From Oscillospiraceae bacterium (GTDB taxonomy: Bacteria; Bacillota; Clostridia; Oscillospirales; Oscillospiraceae): DNA of 64,000 nt. Position 1 is the stretch's first letter. Each line of letters starts with the position of its first letter. The translations under genes and the position numbers were made by a program. Location of the stretch: NCBI GenBank assembly GCA_902791215.1, contig CADAUZ010000007.1, forward strand, positions 44,327 to 108,326, read 5' to 3'. This document shows, piece by piece, positions 7,255-17,300 of the stretch. The notes under the pieces were generated by a model that worked only from the letters and a program-made list of their open reading frames with translations, was not told the origin of the DNA and did no database searches.

Positions 7255-7542
7255 TCATGCGAGGTACTGCGCGTTGGTCCAGCCGCTCATGCCGGCTCTG
7301 GGATTGTAGACCCAGACATAGGTTCTGCCGTCGGAGCCCACGGTGTAGCCGCCGGTGATCTGCAGGACCTGGCCGTTGTAGCTCTCGGCGCCGCGGATCT
7401 CATTGGCGTAGTCGTAAGTCGGGTTGGTGCGCAGGGCAAGGTAGCCTGTCCGGAGGCCGCTGACCGTCACCCAGGTTCCCGCCGCGAAACCGCCCGCAAC
7501 GCCCTCAAGCTCCTGATCGTTCATTTTGTTCAGCTCTGCCAT
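7255..7542 (-). CDS. Small double-glycine-leader protein with SH3-like region
   Basis: 95 residues from the ATG at 7542, chosen because AGGAGG lies 8 bases upstream. The first 18 residues (MAELNKMNDQELEGVAGG) look like a bacteriocin-type leader: acidic/hydrophobic helix ending in GG, the site cut by C39-peptidase exporters. The remaining 77 residues include GTWVTVSGLRTGYLALRTNP and GRTYVWVYNPRAGMSGWTNAQYL, resembling a bacterial SH3 domain, a cell-wall-binding fold. There are no cysteines. I infer an exported, wall-associated small protein rather than a classical bacteriocin. No C39 exporter gene is in the window. A second protein with a similar leader is at 51833-52282. Confidence 0.75.
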   Translation of the reverse strand: MAELNKMNDQELEGVAGGFAAGTWVTVSGLRTGYLALRTNPTYDYANEIRGAESYNGQVLQITGGYTVGSDGRTYVWVYNPRAGMSGWTNAQYLA

Positions 7543-7675
7543 TTTTATATCCTCCTGTCTGTTTTTTCTTTGCCGGGAAGAGTATAACACATCAAGTGTC
7601 ACAGAAGTATCACACAAGTATTATGCTTATGCCGAGCCCGCCTTACGGTTTTCCCGAGGGCGGGCTTCATTTCGA

Positions 7676-8689
7676 TCATTTGATTACTTCGTTTGCCAGT
7701 ACCTCACCGGTAATTGCGTTGATCTCATAGCTGAATCTGCGCGAGGCGGTCTTAAACGCCACAACGTAGACAGCGGTGTCCGCATCCTCACGGAGTTCGA
7801 CCTCCGAGCGGACCACCTCCCCCGCCTTCACGGCGGCATGCTTAAAGGCGATCGCTTTTGCTTCGTCCTCGCTGATGCGCTCCGCGGCGGCGGGCACAGT
7901 CTCGGCGGCCTCTATGATCACCGCGGGTTCCTCCACGAACGCTGTCTCGGTTTTGTCGTTGCCGGTAAAGTCCGCGGCATAGGTCGCCGTGTCGGAGAAA
8001 GTAAAGCCGGACACCTTCCAGCCCGCGATCTCGCCGTCAAGCGCGCCGATCACATACTCATAGGCATTGTCGCCGGACTTGAAGCTTACCTCGTATACGG
8101 GCTCGCCCTCATCGTTTTTCGTGCGGTAGACACCGCCGATCTCCGCGTCTGTCTCCGCGACCCCGGCGTGGTTCAGGGCGATCTCAAGCGCGGCGCCGAC
8201 ACCGATGAATTTCTTCTCCGGCTCATCGCTGCTTTTGACAACGGGAGCGTCCGTCATCGCGGCGACAGGGGCAATTGTCTCTATGGGCGCAGGCGTCTCC
8301 GTGGGCGCAGGTGTCTCGGCAGGCTCCGGCGTAGGCTGAGGCTCGGCTGCGGCAACAGGTTCGGGCTCCGCAGACGGCTCCGGCGTCGCAGCAGGCGCGG
8401 GCTCGGCAGTGGGTTCGGGCGTCTCCAAGGGCTCGGGCTCTGCGGTGGGCTCCGGGGTCACAGCGATGTCGTCAGGCGTGCGCGGCGTTGTGGAGCCGGG
8501 GATATAAGATTCCAGGATGGGATAAACGCGGGCCCGGAATTCCGTCGGCAGCGGCAGGGTGTTGATTTTCAGGCCCAGCATGATGCCCCCGGCGAAGGCG
8601 GCCAGGATCAGCAGGAACCACAGCCACCACAGGGAACGCTTTTTCTTGCGCGGCTTCTCGCCGCTGACAACCGTGTTTTCTTCGTTCAT
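7676..8689 (-). CDS. Membrane-anchored protein with proline-rich linker and two PepSY domains
   Basis: 337 residues. A short basic cytoplasmic start (KPRKKKR) is followed by one membrane segment at about 19-41. Next comes an extracytoplasmic linker of Pro-Glu-Thr-Ala repeats (about 75-145). Two PepSY-type modules follow at about 163-235 (starting IGVGAALEIALNHAGV) and 270-337 (starting ISEDEAKAIAFKHAAV). PepSY domains are thought to bind or inhibit proteases at the cell surface; the partner here is unknown. It stands between the GG-leader gene and ribF with its own spacing. The linker may be hard to sequence or variable in length between strains. Confidence 0.85.
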   Translation of the reverse strand: MNEENTVVSGEKPRKKKRSLWWLWFLLILAAFAGGIMLGLKINTLPLPTEFRARVYPILESYIPGSTTPRTPDDIAVTPEPTAEPEPLETPEPTAEPAPAATPEPSAEPEPVAAAEPQPTPEPAETPAPTETPAPIETIAPVAAMTDAPVVKSSDEPEKKFIGVGAALEIALNHAGVAETDAEIGGVYRTKNDEGEPVYEVSFKSGDNAYEYVIGALDGEIAGWKVSGFTFSDTATYAADFTGNDKTETAFVEEPAVIIEAAETVPAAAERISEDEAKAIAFKHAAVKAGEVVRSEVELREDADTAVYVVAFKTASRRFSYEINAITGEVLANEVIK

Positions 8690-8721
8690 GATTTACTCCT
8701 CTCTGCATGAAAGCCGATGCT

Positions 8722-9648
8722 TTACTGCATTATATCCGATGGTTCGCTCGAGTGTTGCCGAAAATAGGTTCTGGCCGCGTCGGCATCCAGATGGATCTGA
8801 CGGGACAGCTCCTCGTAATCGTCAAATTTCTTTTCGTCCCGGAGAAATTTATAAAACTCCACGCGCACCTGGCGCCCGTAGAGATTGCCGGTAAAGGCCA
8901 GCAGATGGCTCTCCACATTCACGCGCGTCCCGTCGCTCACTGTGGGGCGCACACCGACATTCGCCACCGCGATGTGGGAGCTGCCGTCCTCGAGGAACAC
9001 CCGCGCGGCGTACACCCCATGGCGCGGGACGATGACCCCCTCGGGAAAATCCATGTTGATGGTCGGCGCGCCGAGCTTTGTGCCGAGATGATAACCGGAA
9101 TGCACCGTGTCCTGGAGCGTGTGCGGATGGCCCAGATAGCGGGCCGCCTGCTCCATGTCCCCGTCGGCGATGAGGGTGCGGATATAGGTGGAGCTCACGA
9201 TCCGCCCGTCCAGAGTGACGGCCTGGATGATGTCGCAGCCTATCCCCTTTTGCTCGCAATAGGCCTTGAGCTTTTCCGCCGTGCCCTCGCCCCGGTAGCC
9301 GAAGCAGAAATCGTGTCCCACCACGATCCAGGCAAGCCCCAGCTCGTCAATGATGGTATCGGCAAATTCCTGCCAGGGCATATGCATCATGCGCCGATTG
9401 AAGTGGATGAAAATCACATCGTCAATACCGTAGCAGCGCCGGATGATCTCCTCTCTGCCAAGGGCGCTGTTGATGAGCGGGACATCCTTGCCGAAGACCA
9501 GCTTGTCGGGGTGCACGTCAAAGGACAGGACCGAGGGCGTGATGCCGAGCTCCGCTGCCCGCTCCGACGTCTTTTTCAAGAGCGCGCCGTGACCGATATG
9601 AACACCGTCAAAAAAGCCCAGCGCGATGGCGCGCCTGATGTCTGCCAT
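8722..9648 (-). CDS. ribF: RibF, bifunctional riboflavin kinase / FMN adenylyltransferase
   Basis: 308 residues, usual length. Makes FMN from riboflavin and then FAD, both with ATP. The N-terminal nucleotidyltransferase half carries GFFDGVHIGH at 11-20. The C-terminal flavokinase half contains GTKLGAPTINMDFP and the metal-binding PTIN-type motif. It lies 6 bases after truB on the same strand, the common truB-ribF arrangement of Firmicutes. The call is firm. Confidence 0.97.
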   Translation of the reverse strand: MADIRRAIALGFFDGVHIGHGALLKKTSERAAELGITPSVLSFDVHPDKLVFGKDVPLINSALGREEIIRRCYGIDDVIFIHFNRRMMHMPWQEFADTIIDELGLAWIVVGHDFCFGYRGEGTAEKLKAYCEQKGIGCDIIQAVTLDGRIVSSTYIRTLIADGDMEQAARYLGHPHTLQDTVHSGYHLGTKLGAPTINMDFPEGVIVPRHGVYAARVFLEDGSSHIAVANVGVRPTVSDGTRVNVESHLLAFTGNLYGRQVRVEFYKFLRDEKKFDDYEELSRQIHLDADAARTYFRQHSSEPSDIMQ

Positions 9649-9654
9649 AGCCGT

Positions 9655-10524
9655 CTATACCTCAAAAAAGTTTTTTATCGTTTTCATGACGCCGTCCTCC
9701 GCTCTGCCGAGCATGAGGAATGCGCCGGACTCGCCGTAGACGCGGTAAAGCCCGTCCGGCAGTTCAGTCCGGTACTCCGTGCCGCAGCGGATGCGCTTCT
9801 CCTCCTGTGCTGAGGCGGTACAGGTCTTTTCCCGGGAAAAGAGCATGTCCACCGGGAGAAGGCGCTGTTCGATCTCTCCCGCGTCCCGCAGGCGCTGGGC
9901 CTCGGAAATGGTGATCGCGTCATCCACGCGGAAGGCGCCCGCCTCCGTGCGGCGCAGGGCGCTCATGCACCCGCCGCAGCCGAGGGCCCGGCCGATGTCA
10001 TGACAGAGGGTGCGGATATAAGTCCCCTTGGAGCAGCGAACGTCAAGGAGCCAGTCCTCCCCTTCCCGGCCTGCGATGTTCAGCTCATGGATCGTGACCG
10101 AGCGCGGCGTGCGTTCCACCGTGCCGCCCTTGCGGGCAATGTCGTATAGTCTCCTGCCGCCGATCTGGATGGCGGAGTACATGGGCGGGACCTGTTCGAT
10201 CTCCCCGTGAAAACGCTCGAGTACCGCTTCGAGCTCAGACTGTGTGACCGAAGCATTTTTCTTTTCCAGGACGGTTCCGGTGATGTCCTGAGTGTCGGTG
10301 GTGATGCCGAGTCTGAGCGCTGCGCGGTAGCGCTTGCTGTCGCTCTCGGCAAACTGTATGGCGCGGGTGGCTCTGCCGACGAAGACCACGAGCAGCCCTG
10401 TCGCCATCGGGTCGAGAGTGCCGGAATGGCCGATGCGGCGCTCATGCAGGATGCCTTTTAGCTTGACTACCACGTCATTGCTTGTCCAGTCCGGTTCCTT
10501 GTCAATAAGCAGGATGCCGTTCAT
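9655..10524 (-). CDS. truB: TruB, tRNA pseudouridine-55 synthase
   Basis: 289 residues. Converts U55 in the T loop of tRNAs to pseudouridine. The GTLDP motif with catalytic Asp38 (HSGTLDPMATG) is intact, followed by the SKRYRAALRLG and YSAIQIGGRRLYDIAR blocks of the family. The C-terminus carries a short PUA-like region. The start overlaps the stop of the upstream DHH phosphoesterase by 4 bases, indicating coupled translation. Confidence 0.97.
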   Translation of the reverse strand: MNGILLIDKEPDWTSNDVVVKLKGILHERRIGHSGTLDPMATGLLVVFVGRATRAIQFAESDSKRYRAALRLGITTDTQDITGTVLEKKNASVTQSELEAVLERFHGEIEQVPPMYSAIQIGGRRLYDIARKGGTVERTPRSVTIHELNIAGREGEDWLLDVRCSKGTYIRTLCHDIGRALGCGGCMSALRRTEAGAFRVDDAITISEAQRLRDAGEIEQRLLPVDMLFSREKTCTASAQEEKRIRCGTEYRTELPDGLYRVYGESGAFLMLGRAEDGVMKTIKNFFEV

Positions 10525-11456
10525 TTCCAGATCTCTTCTGTGACCCCAACCAGCAGATCACGCACATGCTCGGGGCTGCCCGGCACGGTGCAGCCCGCCG
10601 CCATGGCGTGGCCGCCGCCGCCGAAGACCGCGCAGATATCGCTGCTGTTGACCTCCTGGAAGGAGCGCACGGAGACGCGGCATGTGCCGTCTTCCTTCTC
10701 GCGCACGGTGATGTTGACGCGGCTGGTCTCGCATCTTCCCGCAAGGGCCGCCAGATCGTCCAGATCGTCCTCGACCGCGCCTGCTTCCCGGAGCATCTTT
10801 AGCGTCACGACGGCGACGGCGATGGTGCCGTCCCGGTAAAAGCGGATGCTGTCATAGATCATGCTCTCGAGGCGGATACGGGCAGCCGATACCTTGCGGA
10901 AGAATATCGTATTGACGGTCGTGTTGTCGGCTCCTGCCCGCAGGAGCTCCGCCGCCGCACTGAAAGCCGCAGCATCGGTGTTGGCATACTGGAAGCAGCC
11001 CGTATCGGTGGAAAGGCCGATGTAGAGAACAGTCGCTTCCTCCGGTGTCAGGTCCGCGTTCATCATCAGGATCAGCTCCATGACGATCTCGGCGCAGGAG
11101 GCGCGCTCCCCCTGGACAAAGCTCTCCTTCGCAAAATGGGTATTGGAGGGGTGGTGGTCAATGCAGAGATCGACCTTTCCCTCAAAGCCCTGACAGAAGA
11201 GCTTTGCGTCCGCCACGTCAACGGACACGATGTATTTGGCCTTGAACCCCTCCGGTGCGAAATGCTTCTCGCAGTATGGGCGGAGCTTGCGGCTCAGCTG
11301 GGGATTGGGAAACATATAAGCTCTGCGTCCCGCCCGTCTCAAGCCGCTGCACAGCGCGGCGGCGCAGGAGGCGGTGTCCCCGTCCGGATTCTTGTGCGTG
11401 ACGATGAGGATGTCCTCATGGGTCAGCAGGCGCTTTGCGCATTCTTTATAGTCCAT
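10521..11456 (-). CDS. nrnA: DHH/DHHA1 phosphoesterase (NrnA-like oligoribonuclease / pAp phosphatase)
   Basis: 311 residues from the ATG at 11456 (MDYKECAKRL). Longer starts lie inside rbfA. NrnA degrades very short RNAs and dephosphorylates pAp to AMP; members also hydrolyse pGpG or cyclic dinucleotides. The manganese-binding motifs HKNPDGDT (21-28) and D100-H101-H102 are present, and the C-terminal DHHA1 glycine motif reads GGGGHAMAAGC. It overlaps rbfA by 11 bases and truB by 4. Given the cyclic-di-GMP operon next door, a role in pGpG turnover is possible but only inferred. Confidence 0.93.
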   Translation of the reverse strand: MDYKECAKRLLTHEDILIVTHKNPDGDTASCAAALCSGLRRAGRRAYMFPNPQLSRKLRPYCEKHFAPEGFKAKYIVSVDVADAKLFCQGFEGKVDLCIDHHPSNTHFAKESFVQGERASCAEIVMELILMMNADLTPEEATVLYIGLSTDTGCFQYANTDAAAFSAAAELLRAGADNTTVNTIFFRKVSAARIRLESMIYDSIRFYRDGTIAVAVVTLKMLREAGAVEDDLDDLAALAGRCETSRVNITVREKEDGTCRVSVRSFQEVNSSDICAVFGGGGHAMAAGCTVPGSPEHVRDLLVGVTEEIWK

Positions 11457-11817
11457 TGTCCCCGTCCTCATCCTGTTTGATGTCCAGGGAGTTGATGACC
11501 TCGTTGATGTGCGCGCCGTACTCGATGCTGTGATCCAGCTCAAACACCAGCTCCGGCGTGTAGCGCAGATCCAGCACGCTTCCCAGCTCCCGGCGCAGCC
11601 AGCCGGAGGCCGACTTGATGCCGCGGCGAAATTCCTTTTCGTTCTGCAGGCCCATCACGGAAAGCCAGATCTTGCTGTAGCGCAGGTCGCCGGTGGTCTC
11701 CACACGCGTGACGCTGATCATGCCCTGCTGCACGCGGGGGTCCTTGATGTCCCGCAGCTTTGCCGAGACGACGCGCTGGATATCGTCATTGATTCTTGCG
11801 ATTTTATTGGATGACAT
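11446..11817 (-). CDS. rbfA: RbfA, 30S ribosome-binding factor
   Basis: 123 residues from the ATG at 11817 (MSSNKIARINDDIQRVV), with GGAG 8 bases upstream. RbfA helps mature the 5' end of 16S rRNA in the small subunit. The KH-like core is visible in KDPRVQQGMISVTRVETTGDLRYSKIW and the ELVFELDHSIEYGAHI segment. It is the first gene of the compact rbfA-nrnA-truB-ribF series; infB, often upstream, is not present here. Confidence 0.95.
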   Translation of the reverse strand: MSSNKIARINDDIQRVVSAKLRDIKDPRVQQGMISVTRVETTGDLRYSKIWLSVMGLQNEKEFRRGIKSASGWLRRELGSVLDLRYTPELVFELDHSIEYGAHINEVINSLDIKQDEDGDNGL

Positions 11818-11960
11818 GTTGTATTCTCCAAACCATGGGCGCCGTATCGGACGCCCGGTGTATTGTATATTCACAGGTAGAGTTTATTATAACATGTAAT
11901 GTTTCGTCCCGCAAGTGGGAAAAGTCGGACAAAATACGTACACTTCCGTAAAAGCGGAAC

Positions 11961-11992
11961 ACCCCGCGGAACGCTCCGCAGGGTGTTCGGCA
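11961..11992 (-). terminator. Terminator downstream of the signalling operon
   Basis: GAACACCC...GGGTGTTC stem with an inner CGCGGAACGCTCCGC hairpin, 14 bases after the stop of the last signalling gene. On the minus strand a short T tract (CTTTTA) follows. It separates the operon from rbfA. Confidence 0.6.
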
Positions 11993-12005
11993 TCTTGACT
12001 TTTTA

Positions 12006-14258
12006 TCAGGTCCCCGCCTGGGCGGCGAGTGCCGCTTGCTGCTGCTTGAGCTGCTTTTTCCGCTCGTACATGCGGCGGTCCGCCTGCTCGAAAACGCGCA
12101 GCAAGGAGCTATGCTCGCCGGGGTCGTATTCCGCCATGCCCGCGGCAATGGCGTCGCCGTCCCTAGAGAGGTTTGTCTGCGCCTGCTCATCGACCAGCGA
12201 GAGCAGCTTCCGGCGGTTTTCAAAGTCTTCGCCGCGCAGGATGACGACGAATTCATCCCCGCCGTAGCGGAACACCGGGGAATGGGAAAAGATCTTGCAG
12301 ATCACAGCACAGGCGCGGCGTATGCACTCGTCGCCCGCGACGTGCCCCTGCATATCGTTGATCGTTTTCAGATTGTTGATATCGCAGACCACAACGGCAA
12401 AGGGCGGGCAGTCCCCGTTGTTGATCTGTTCGTCGATGCGCTCCTCCCACTGGGAGAAGGCGCGCTTGTTCTTGATGCCGGTAAGAGCGTCGGTAAGGCC
12501 GGTCTCCCGCGCGGTGCCGAACTTTTCCTGCCATTCCTTTGCCTTGGAGTTTGCCGCGTTGTAGTTGTTGCCGAGAATGACGACAGCGACAATGAACATG
12601 ACAAAGGAGGTCATGGTGGTGCGGATGTTCGCGCTTTCGATGCGATCCTCCTGCTCGGAGACGAAGGCCTCCGCCTCGTCCTCCTGCACGCTCCCCTGCT
12701 CCACGCGCTCGGTGTAATAATCCTGGATGGACTGGATGGAATCCTCGGTGATGAGCTGGGTGTCGCGGCTCGTCCACATCATGCTGGTCAGCAGCATCAG
12801 CAGCAGGAGCACCACCCACACGATCACCGAATGGCCGTAGCGTGCCTCCGTATCCCGCACAAGCACCGCCCGGAAGGCGATGAGCCCCAGGAGCGACCAG
12901 GCAGCAAACAGCAGATAGGATTCCGGCTCCATGGCCTCGTAGGCGATGAGCTTCGGCGCCAGCAGCAGAACAATAACGCCGATCATCAATGCCGCGCCAG
13001 CAGCGCCGGTCCATTTGGCGGTCCTGTCGCCGTGCTGGGAGGCATGCACCCACACGGAGTCCGAGAGAAGGCCGTAAATGATCGCGGCGCCGAGGGTCGT
13101 CACATCCACGATCCAGCCGATAGCGGTGCGCCCGAGAAACGGGATCACGCAGGAAACCAGGACCGTCACAAGGATGGCATAGCCGGGAATGCCGTATTTG
13201 TTCAGCTTTCCGAGCCTGCCGACCCATTCATGCTCCCTGCCGAAGGAGAAGAGCAGGCGGCTGATGGCGGTGAGGTTGCCGATAATGCTGGTGACGATCA
13301 CCGCGAGCAGGGACAGGATCATGATCGTGATCCCGGCCGGGCCCATATAGTGTTCGGCCGCGTAAAACGCCGGGATGGCCTTGATGCCCTCGAGATTGTC
13401 CATATCGCGGATATAGGCAAACCAGCTGTCATACTCAGCCGGGTATGCGCTGACGGAGAGGATCGACATGAGCACATACACGAGCGTGGTCATGACCACC
13501 GAGGCCAGCATCACACCGCGTATCTTTTTGAGAGGGAAGGCATATTCCTCGGAAAAATGGGCCACATTTTCAAAGCCGATGAACGCCCAGGGTGAGATGA
13601 CCGCAATGCGCACGATCTGGCCCAGGGTCGAACGGTCCGGCAGATAGCCCGGCTCGTAGCTGAAGCCGCTTGCGCCGTGGCGGATGCAGGCGGCAGCGGT
13701 CGTCACGATCAGGCCGCCGACGAAGAAGAAGGCCAGCACGATCATGATAAACTGCGGGATGCGCTTGCTTCTTGCGCACAGCAGACCCACCAGACACACA
13801 GCCGCTATGGAAAGCAGCGCCTCGCCCAGGTAGACCCTGTAGCCGAAGACGACATAGCTGAAGCCGAACTGGAACATCGTGCCGAAAAAGCGCTGTGCAA
13901 AAAGCGGCAGGGACGTGATGTTGGCCCACAGGATCGCAAGATAGGTCAGCAGCAGGAACCACGCGATCAGAAAGCCGACATCGTGGCCGCGCACCTGGTC
14001 GCCCCAGGCGTAGATGCCGCCCGCGCCCGGCGCGCGCTCGAGCATGTAGCACAGATTATGGTTGATGATCAGGATGACAGCCATGCCGAGCGCGAGGCCG
14101 AGGACGGTGCCGAGAATACCCGCCTGGAACAGATAGGTATTGCACGTCACGACGAAGGAGCCCCAGCCGATGCTGGTCCCGATTGAGAACGCCCATACGC
14201 CCGCGCGGCTGAAATACGGGCTGAGTCTGTTATTCTTTACGTTAAGATTGCTGTCCAT
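12006..14258 (-). CDS. APC-superfamily permease domain fused to GGDEF (diguanylate cyclase)
   Basis: 750 residues. Residues about 15-400 form an amino-acid/polyamine permease-like core (GTSIGWGSFVVTCNTYL at 27-43, SPWAFIGFENVAHFSEE at 222-238, then GRTAIGWIVDVTTLGAAIIYG at 376-396, in short blocks), followed by further membrane helices to about 495. A roughly 50-residue extracytoplasmic loop (IQSIQDYYTERVEQG) and one more helix at about 548-564 lead to a cytoplasmic GGDEF domain at about 585-735. The GGDEF signature is intact at 666-670 (RYGGDEF). The inhibitory RxxD site is absent: the four residues in that place read FSHS. I infer a substrate-sensing permease that makes cyclic di-GMP; whether it still transports is unknown. 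It is the last gene of the six-gene operon. Confidence 0.9.
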   Translation of the reverse strand: MDSNLNVKNNRLSPYFSRAGVWAFSIGTSIGWGSFVVTCNTYLFQAGILGTVLGLALGMAVILIINHNLCYMLERAPGAGGIYAWGDQVRGHDVGFLIAWFLLLTYLAILWANITSLPLFAQRFFGTMFQFGFSYVVFGYRVYLGEALLSIAAVCLVGLLCARSKRIPQFIMIVLAFFFVGGLIVTTAAACIRHGASGFSYEPGYLPDRSTLGQIVRIAVISPWAFIGFENVAHFSEEYAFPLKKIRGVMLASVVMTTLVYVLMSILSVSAYPAEYDSWFAYIRDMDNLEGIKAIPAFYAAEHYMGPAGITIMILSLLAVIVTSIIGNLTAISRLLFSFGREHEWVGRLGKLNKYGIPGYAILVTVLVSCVIPFLGRTAIGWIVDVTTLGAAIIYGLLSDSVWVHASQHGDRTAKWTGAAGAALMIGVIVLLLAPKLIAYEAMEPESYLLFAAWSLLGLIAFRAVLVRDTEARYGHSVIVWVVLLLLMLLTSMMWTSRDTQLITEDSIQSIQDYYTERVEQGSVQEDEAEAFVSEQEDRIESANIRTTMTSFVMFIVAVVILGNNYNAANSKAKEWQEKFGTARETGLTDALTGIKNKRAFSQWEERIDEQINNGDCPPFAVVVCDINNLKTINDMQGHVAGDECIRRACAVICKIFSHSPVFRYGGDEFVVILRGEDFENRRKLLSLVDEQAQTNLSRDGDAIAAGMAEYDPGEHSSLLRVFEQADRRMYERKKQLKQQQAALAAQAGT

Positions 14259-14321
14259 TGGCTTGAACGACCTTTCTTACCGGGAATGCGCTTCAAGGAC
14301 CTTTTGTCATGATACGCCTGT

Positions 14322-17300
14322 TTACTCGGGTCTGACGCCGATGACGATATGGTGATCGTCGCTGTTGCGTGTGCGGATGGACTGGAGCAGATAGTTTTTC
14401 AGGCTGCCGCCCCGCTTCATGCGGAAGGCCAGAGAAATACTCTCATCCTCCCCCGCGCACCTCTGGAGCCTTTCACGGCTGAGTTCGGCTTCGACAGCGG
14501 GCAGATCCTCCGCGCAGATATCGCCGAAGAACTTATCCCGGATGTCGCTGCTGAAATCCGTGCCGCCGGGACGGATCTCAAGCTCGCCGCCCGCGCCGTT
14601 ATAAAACTCCAGATAGTAATCGCTGGTCACATCCACATAGAAAATGCTCTCGAAATCGCTGGTGAGCGCCTTGGAAATGCTCATACCGCTCTTTTTGGCG
14701 GCAGACTTCGGGACGGAGACCTTGCCGCGCTCGAGGAGGAAGCGGTCAAAGTCTTCGGGCGGGACGGGCCTTGAGAAATAATAGCCCTGCACCAGATCGC
14801 AGCCCATGGCCTTGAGCACCAGGTACTGCTCCTCGGTCTCCACGCCCTCGGCCACGACCGGGACGCGCAGATAATCGGCGATGTCGATAATGAGCTCGAT
14901 CATGCGCATGTCGCGCTTTTCGCCGAAGGCGCTGCGGATAAAGCTCATGTCCAGCTTCAAGGCGTCGATGGGCAGCTGGGACAGCATGCCGAGCGACGAA
15001 TAGCCGGTGCCGAAGTCGTCCATCTCGATGCGAAAACCCATCCCCATGCCGCGAAGCTCCCGCGCGGTGGAGATGACCTGTTCGGAGTCGCCGGTGTAGG
15101 CCGACTCCGTGATCTCCAGCATCAGGTCCTCGGCCTTGAGATCGTGGGAGGCGAGGATCTCCATGAAAATGCTTTTCAGATTGGGGGTGAGCATGTCGAT
15201 ACGCGACACGTTCACCGACACGGGCACCGCAAAGCCGAAGCGGTCCTTCCACTGCCGTATCCGGGCCGCGGTCTCGCGCCAGACATATTCGTCCAGCTCC
15301 AGGATCATGCCGTTATCCTCCAGCAGGGGGATGAAAATGCCGGGGCTGATAAGGCCGAGCTCCGGGTGATCCCAGCGCACGAGCGCCTCGGCGCTCGAGA
15401 GGACGGGCACATCGGGCCGGATATCGTATTTGGGCTGGAAGTAGACCTTGAAGCGGCGGTTTTTGAGGGAGGGCCGGAAGTCCTCCAGCAGTCTCGCCTT
15501 GTAAAGCTCGGCCTTGTGCATCTCGGTGTCGTAGATGCCGACCGCCTTGAGGTAGCTTGCCTTGACAGTGTTGGCGGCGATCTTGGCGTAGTCGAAGCGG
15601 CGCTCGATCTCGAGAGATTTGTCCACATTGGCATACACGCCGAGGCGCAGGCGAACGCGGTTGGAAGCGTTCTCGTCCTCCGCAAGCCCCTCGGAGGCCC
15701 GGTCGAGCAGTGCGCCGTAATCTTCCTGGTGCGGACAATAGATGAGGAAGGTGTCCGCACCTCTACGGCAGCCGAAGCCGCCCACATCCCGGGCGATCAC
15801 ACGGATGTTCTCACCGATCTTCGCAAGAACGCTGTCACCGTACTGCTTGCCGTAGCGTTCGTTGATCATATGGAAGCGGTTGATGTCAATGACGATGGCG
15901 TCCATGGGCATGTCGGTATAGTGCCGGTCAAACATGCGCACATAGCGCAGGAAGTAATCAAGGTTAAAGAGCCTGGTGAGGCTGTCGCGCTCGGTGGACT
16001 GGATGATGTTGCGCTTTTCGGAAAGCTCTATGCAGCGGTTGGCGCGGGCCAGGATGATCTCGGGCTTCGGGTAGGGCTTGGGGATAAAGTCCATGGCCCC
16101 GACCTTGAGGCACTCCACCTCGCTGCTCTGGTCGGCGGTCAGCACAATGACCGGGATCTCGCGGAAGTCCGCCTCCTCGCGCATGATTTTCAGCACCTCC
16201 ATGCCGCTCATGCGGGGCATCTGGAGGTCGAGCATCACAAGGGCGATCTCGTCCTTGTGGGCCTTGAGCTGTCCGAGGGCCTCCACGCCGTCGGAAGCGT
16301 ACAGGACCTCATAGCGGGTCTGGAGGATATTGCCGAGCATGATGAGGTTGACGGATTCGTCCTCCACGATGAGGACATGGCGCTTGAGGCGCAGAAGCTC
16401 CTCATCCGAGCCGGGAAGCCTGGCATTTGCCGCGTCCTCGGCATCGTCGCGCGTCACCGCGCCGAGACCCTTGAGCAGCTTCTTTTCCTCATACATGAGC
16501 TCGTCGGCACGCTGGAAGACGCTGTGATAGTTCTCGTCCTCGCCGGGGACATACTCCGAAAGGCCGCCCGAGACCACCACGCCGCCGGTGCCGATATGCT
16601 CAACCGAGCGGTCATGCAGGGCAAGGAGCAGTTCATTTCGGATGACGTAGTCCCGCCCGGTCAGAATGACGACGAATTCGTCGCCGCCCACGCGGTAGAC
16701 GGGGCTGTGCTGGAAGATGTCGCAGATCATGTCGAAGGCCTTGCGGATGTACTCGTCCCCCGCCTTGTGGCCGAGGGTGTCGTTGATTTTTTTCAAGCCG
16801 TTGACATCGCAGACGACCACGGCAAAATTGGGGCTTGTGCCGTTATCAATTGCGGTGTTGATGGCCTTCTCATGGGTCAGATAGGCGTGCTTGCTCTTGG
16901 CGCCGGTCATGGGATCGGTAAAGGCGGTCTGGCGGGCGGCGTCGCGCTCCTTGACGGCCTTGGTCTCCCAGCGCTTCATGGAGACGTGGTTTACAAGCAT
17001 CGCGCCGAGGGCCATGACAAACAGGCCGCTCACCAGCAGGGTATTGAGCCTGTCGGTGCGCTGGATCTGCTCGAGCTGCTCCTGGATGAAGGCGGCGTCC
17101 CCCTCGGTGTCGGTCCTCGCGGTATCGCTGAAATAATCCCGGATGGCGAAGATGGCGGTTTCTGTGGACTTCTGTTCGGCGCGGTAAGACCAGATCATCG
17201 CCATGAACACCACCAGAGCCAGCAGCACGATCCACACGATGATCGCCTTGCCGAAGCGCCGCGCGTGATCCTTCTTGATGATGGAGCGGAAGAACAGAAG

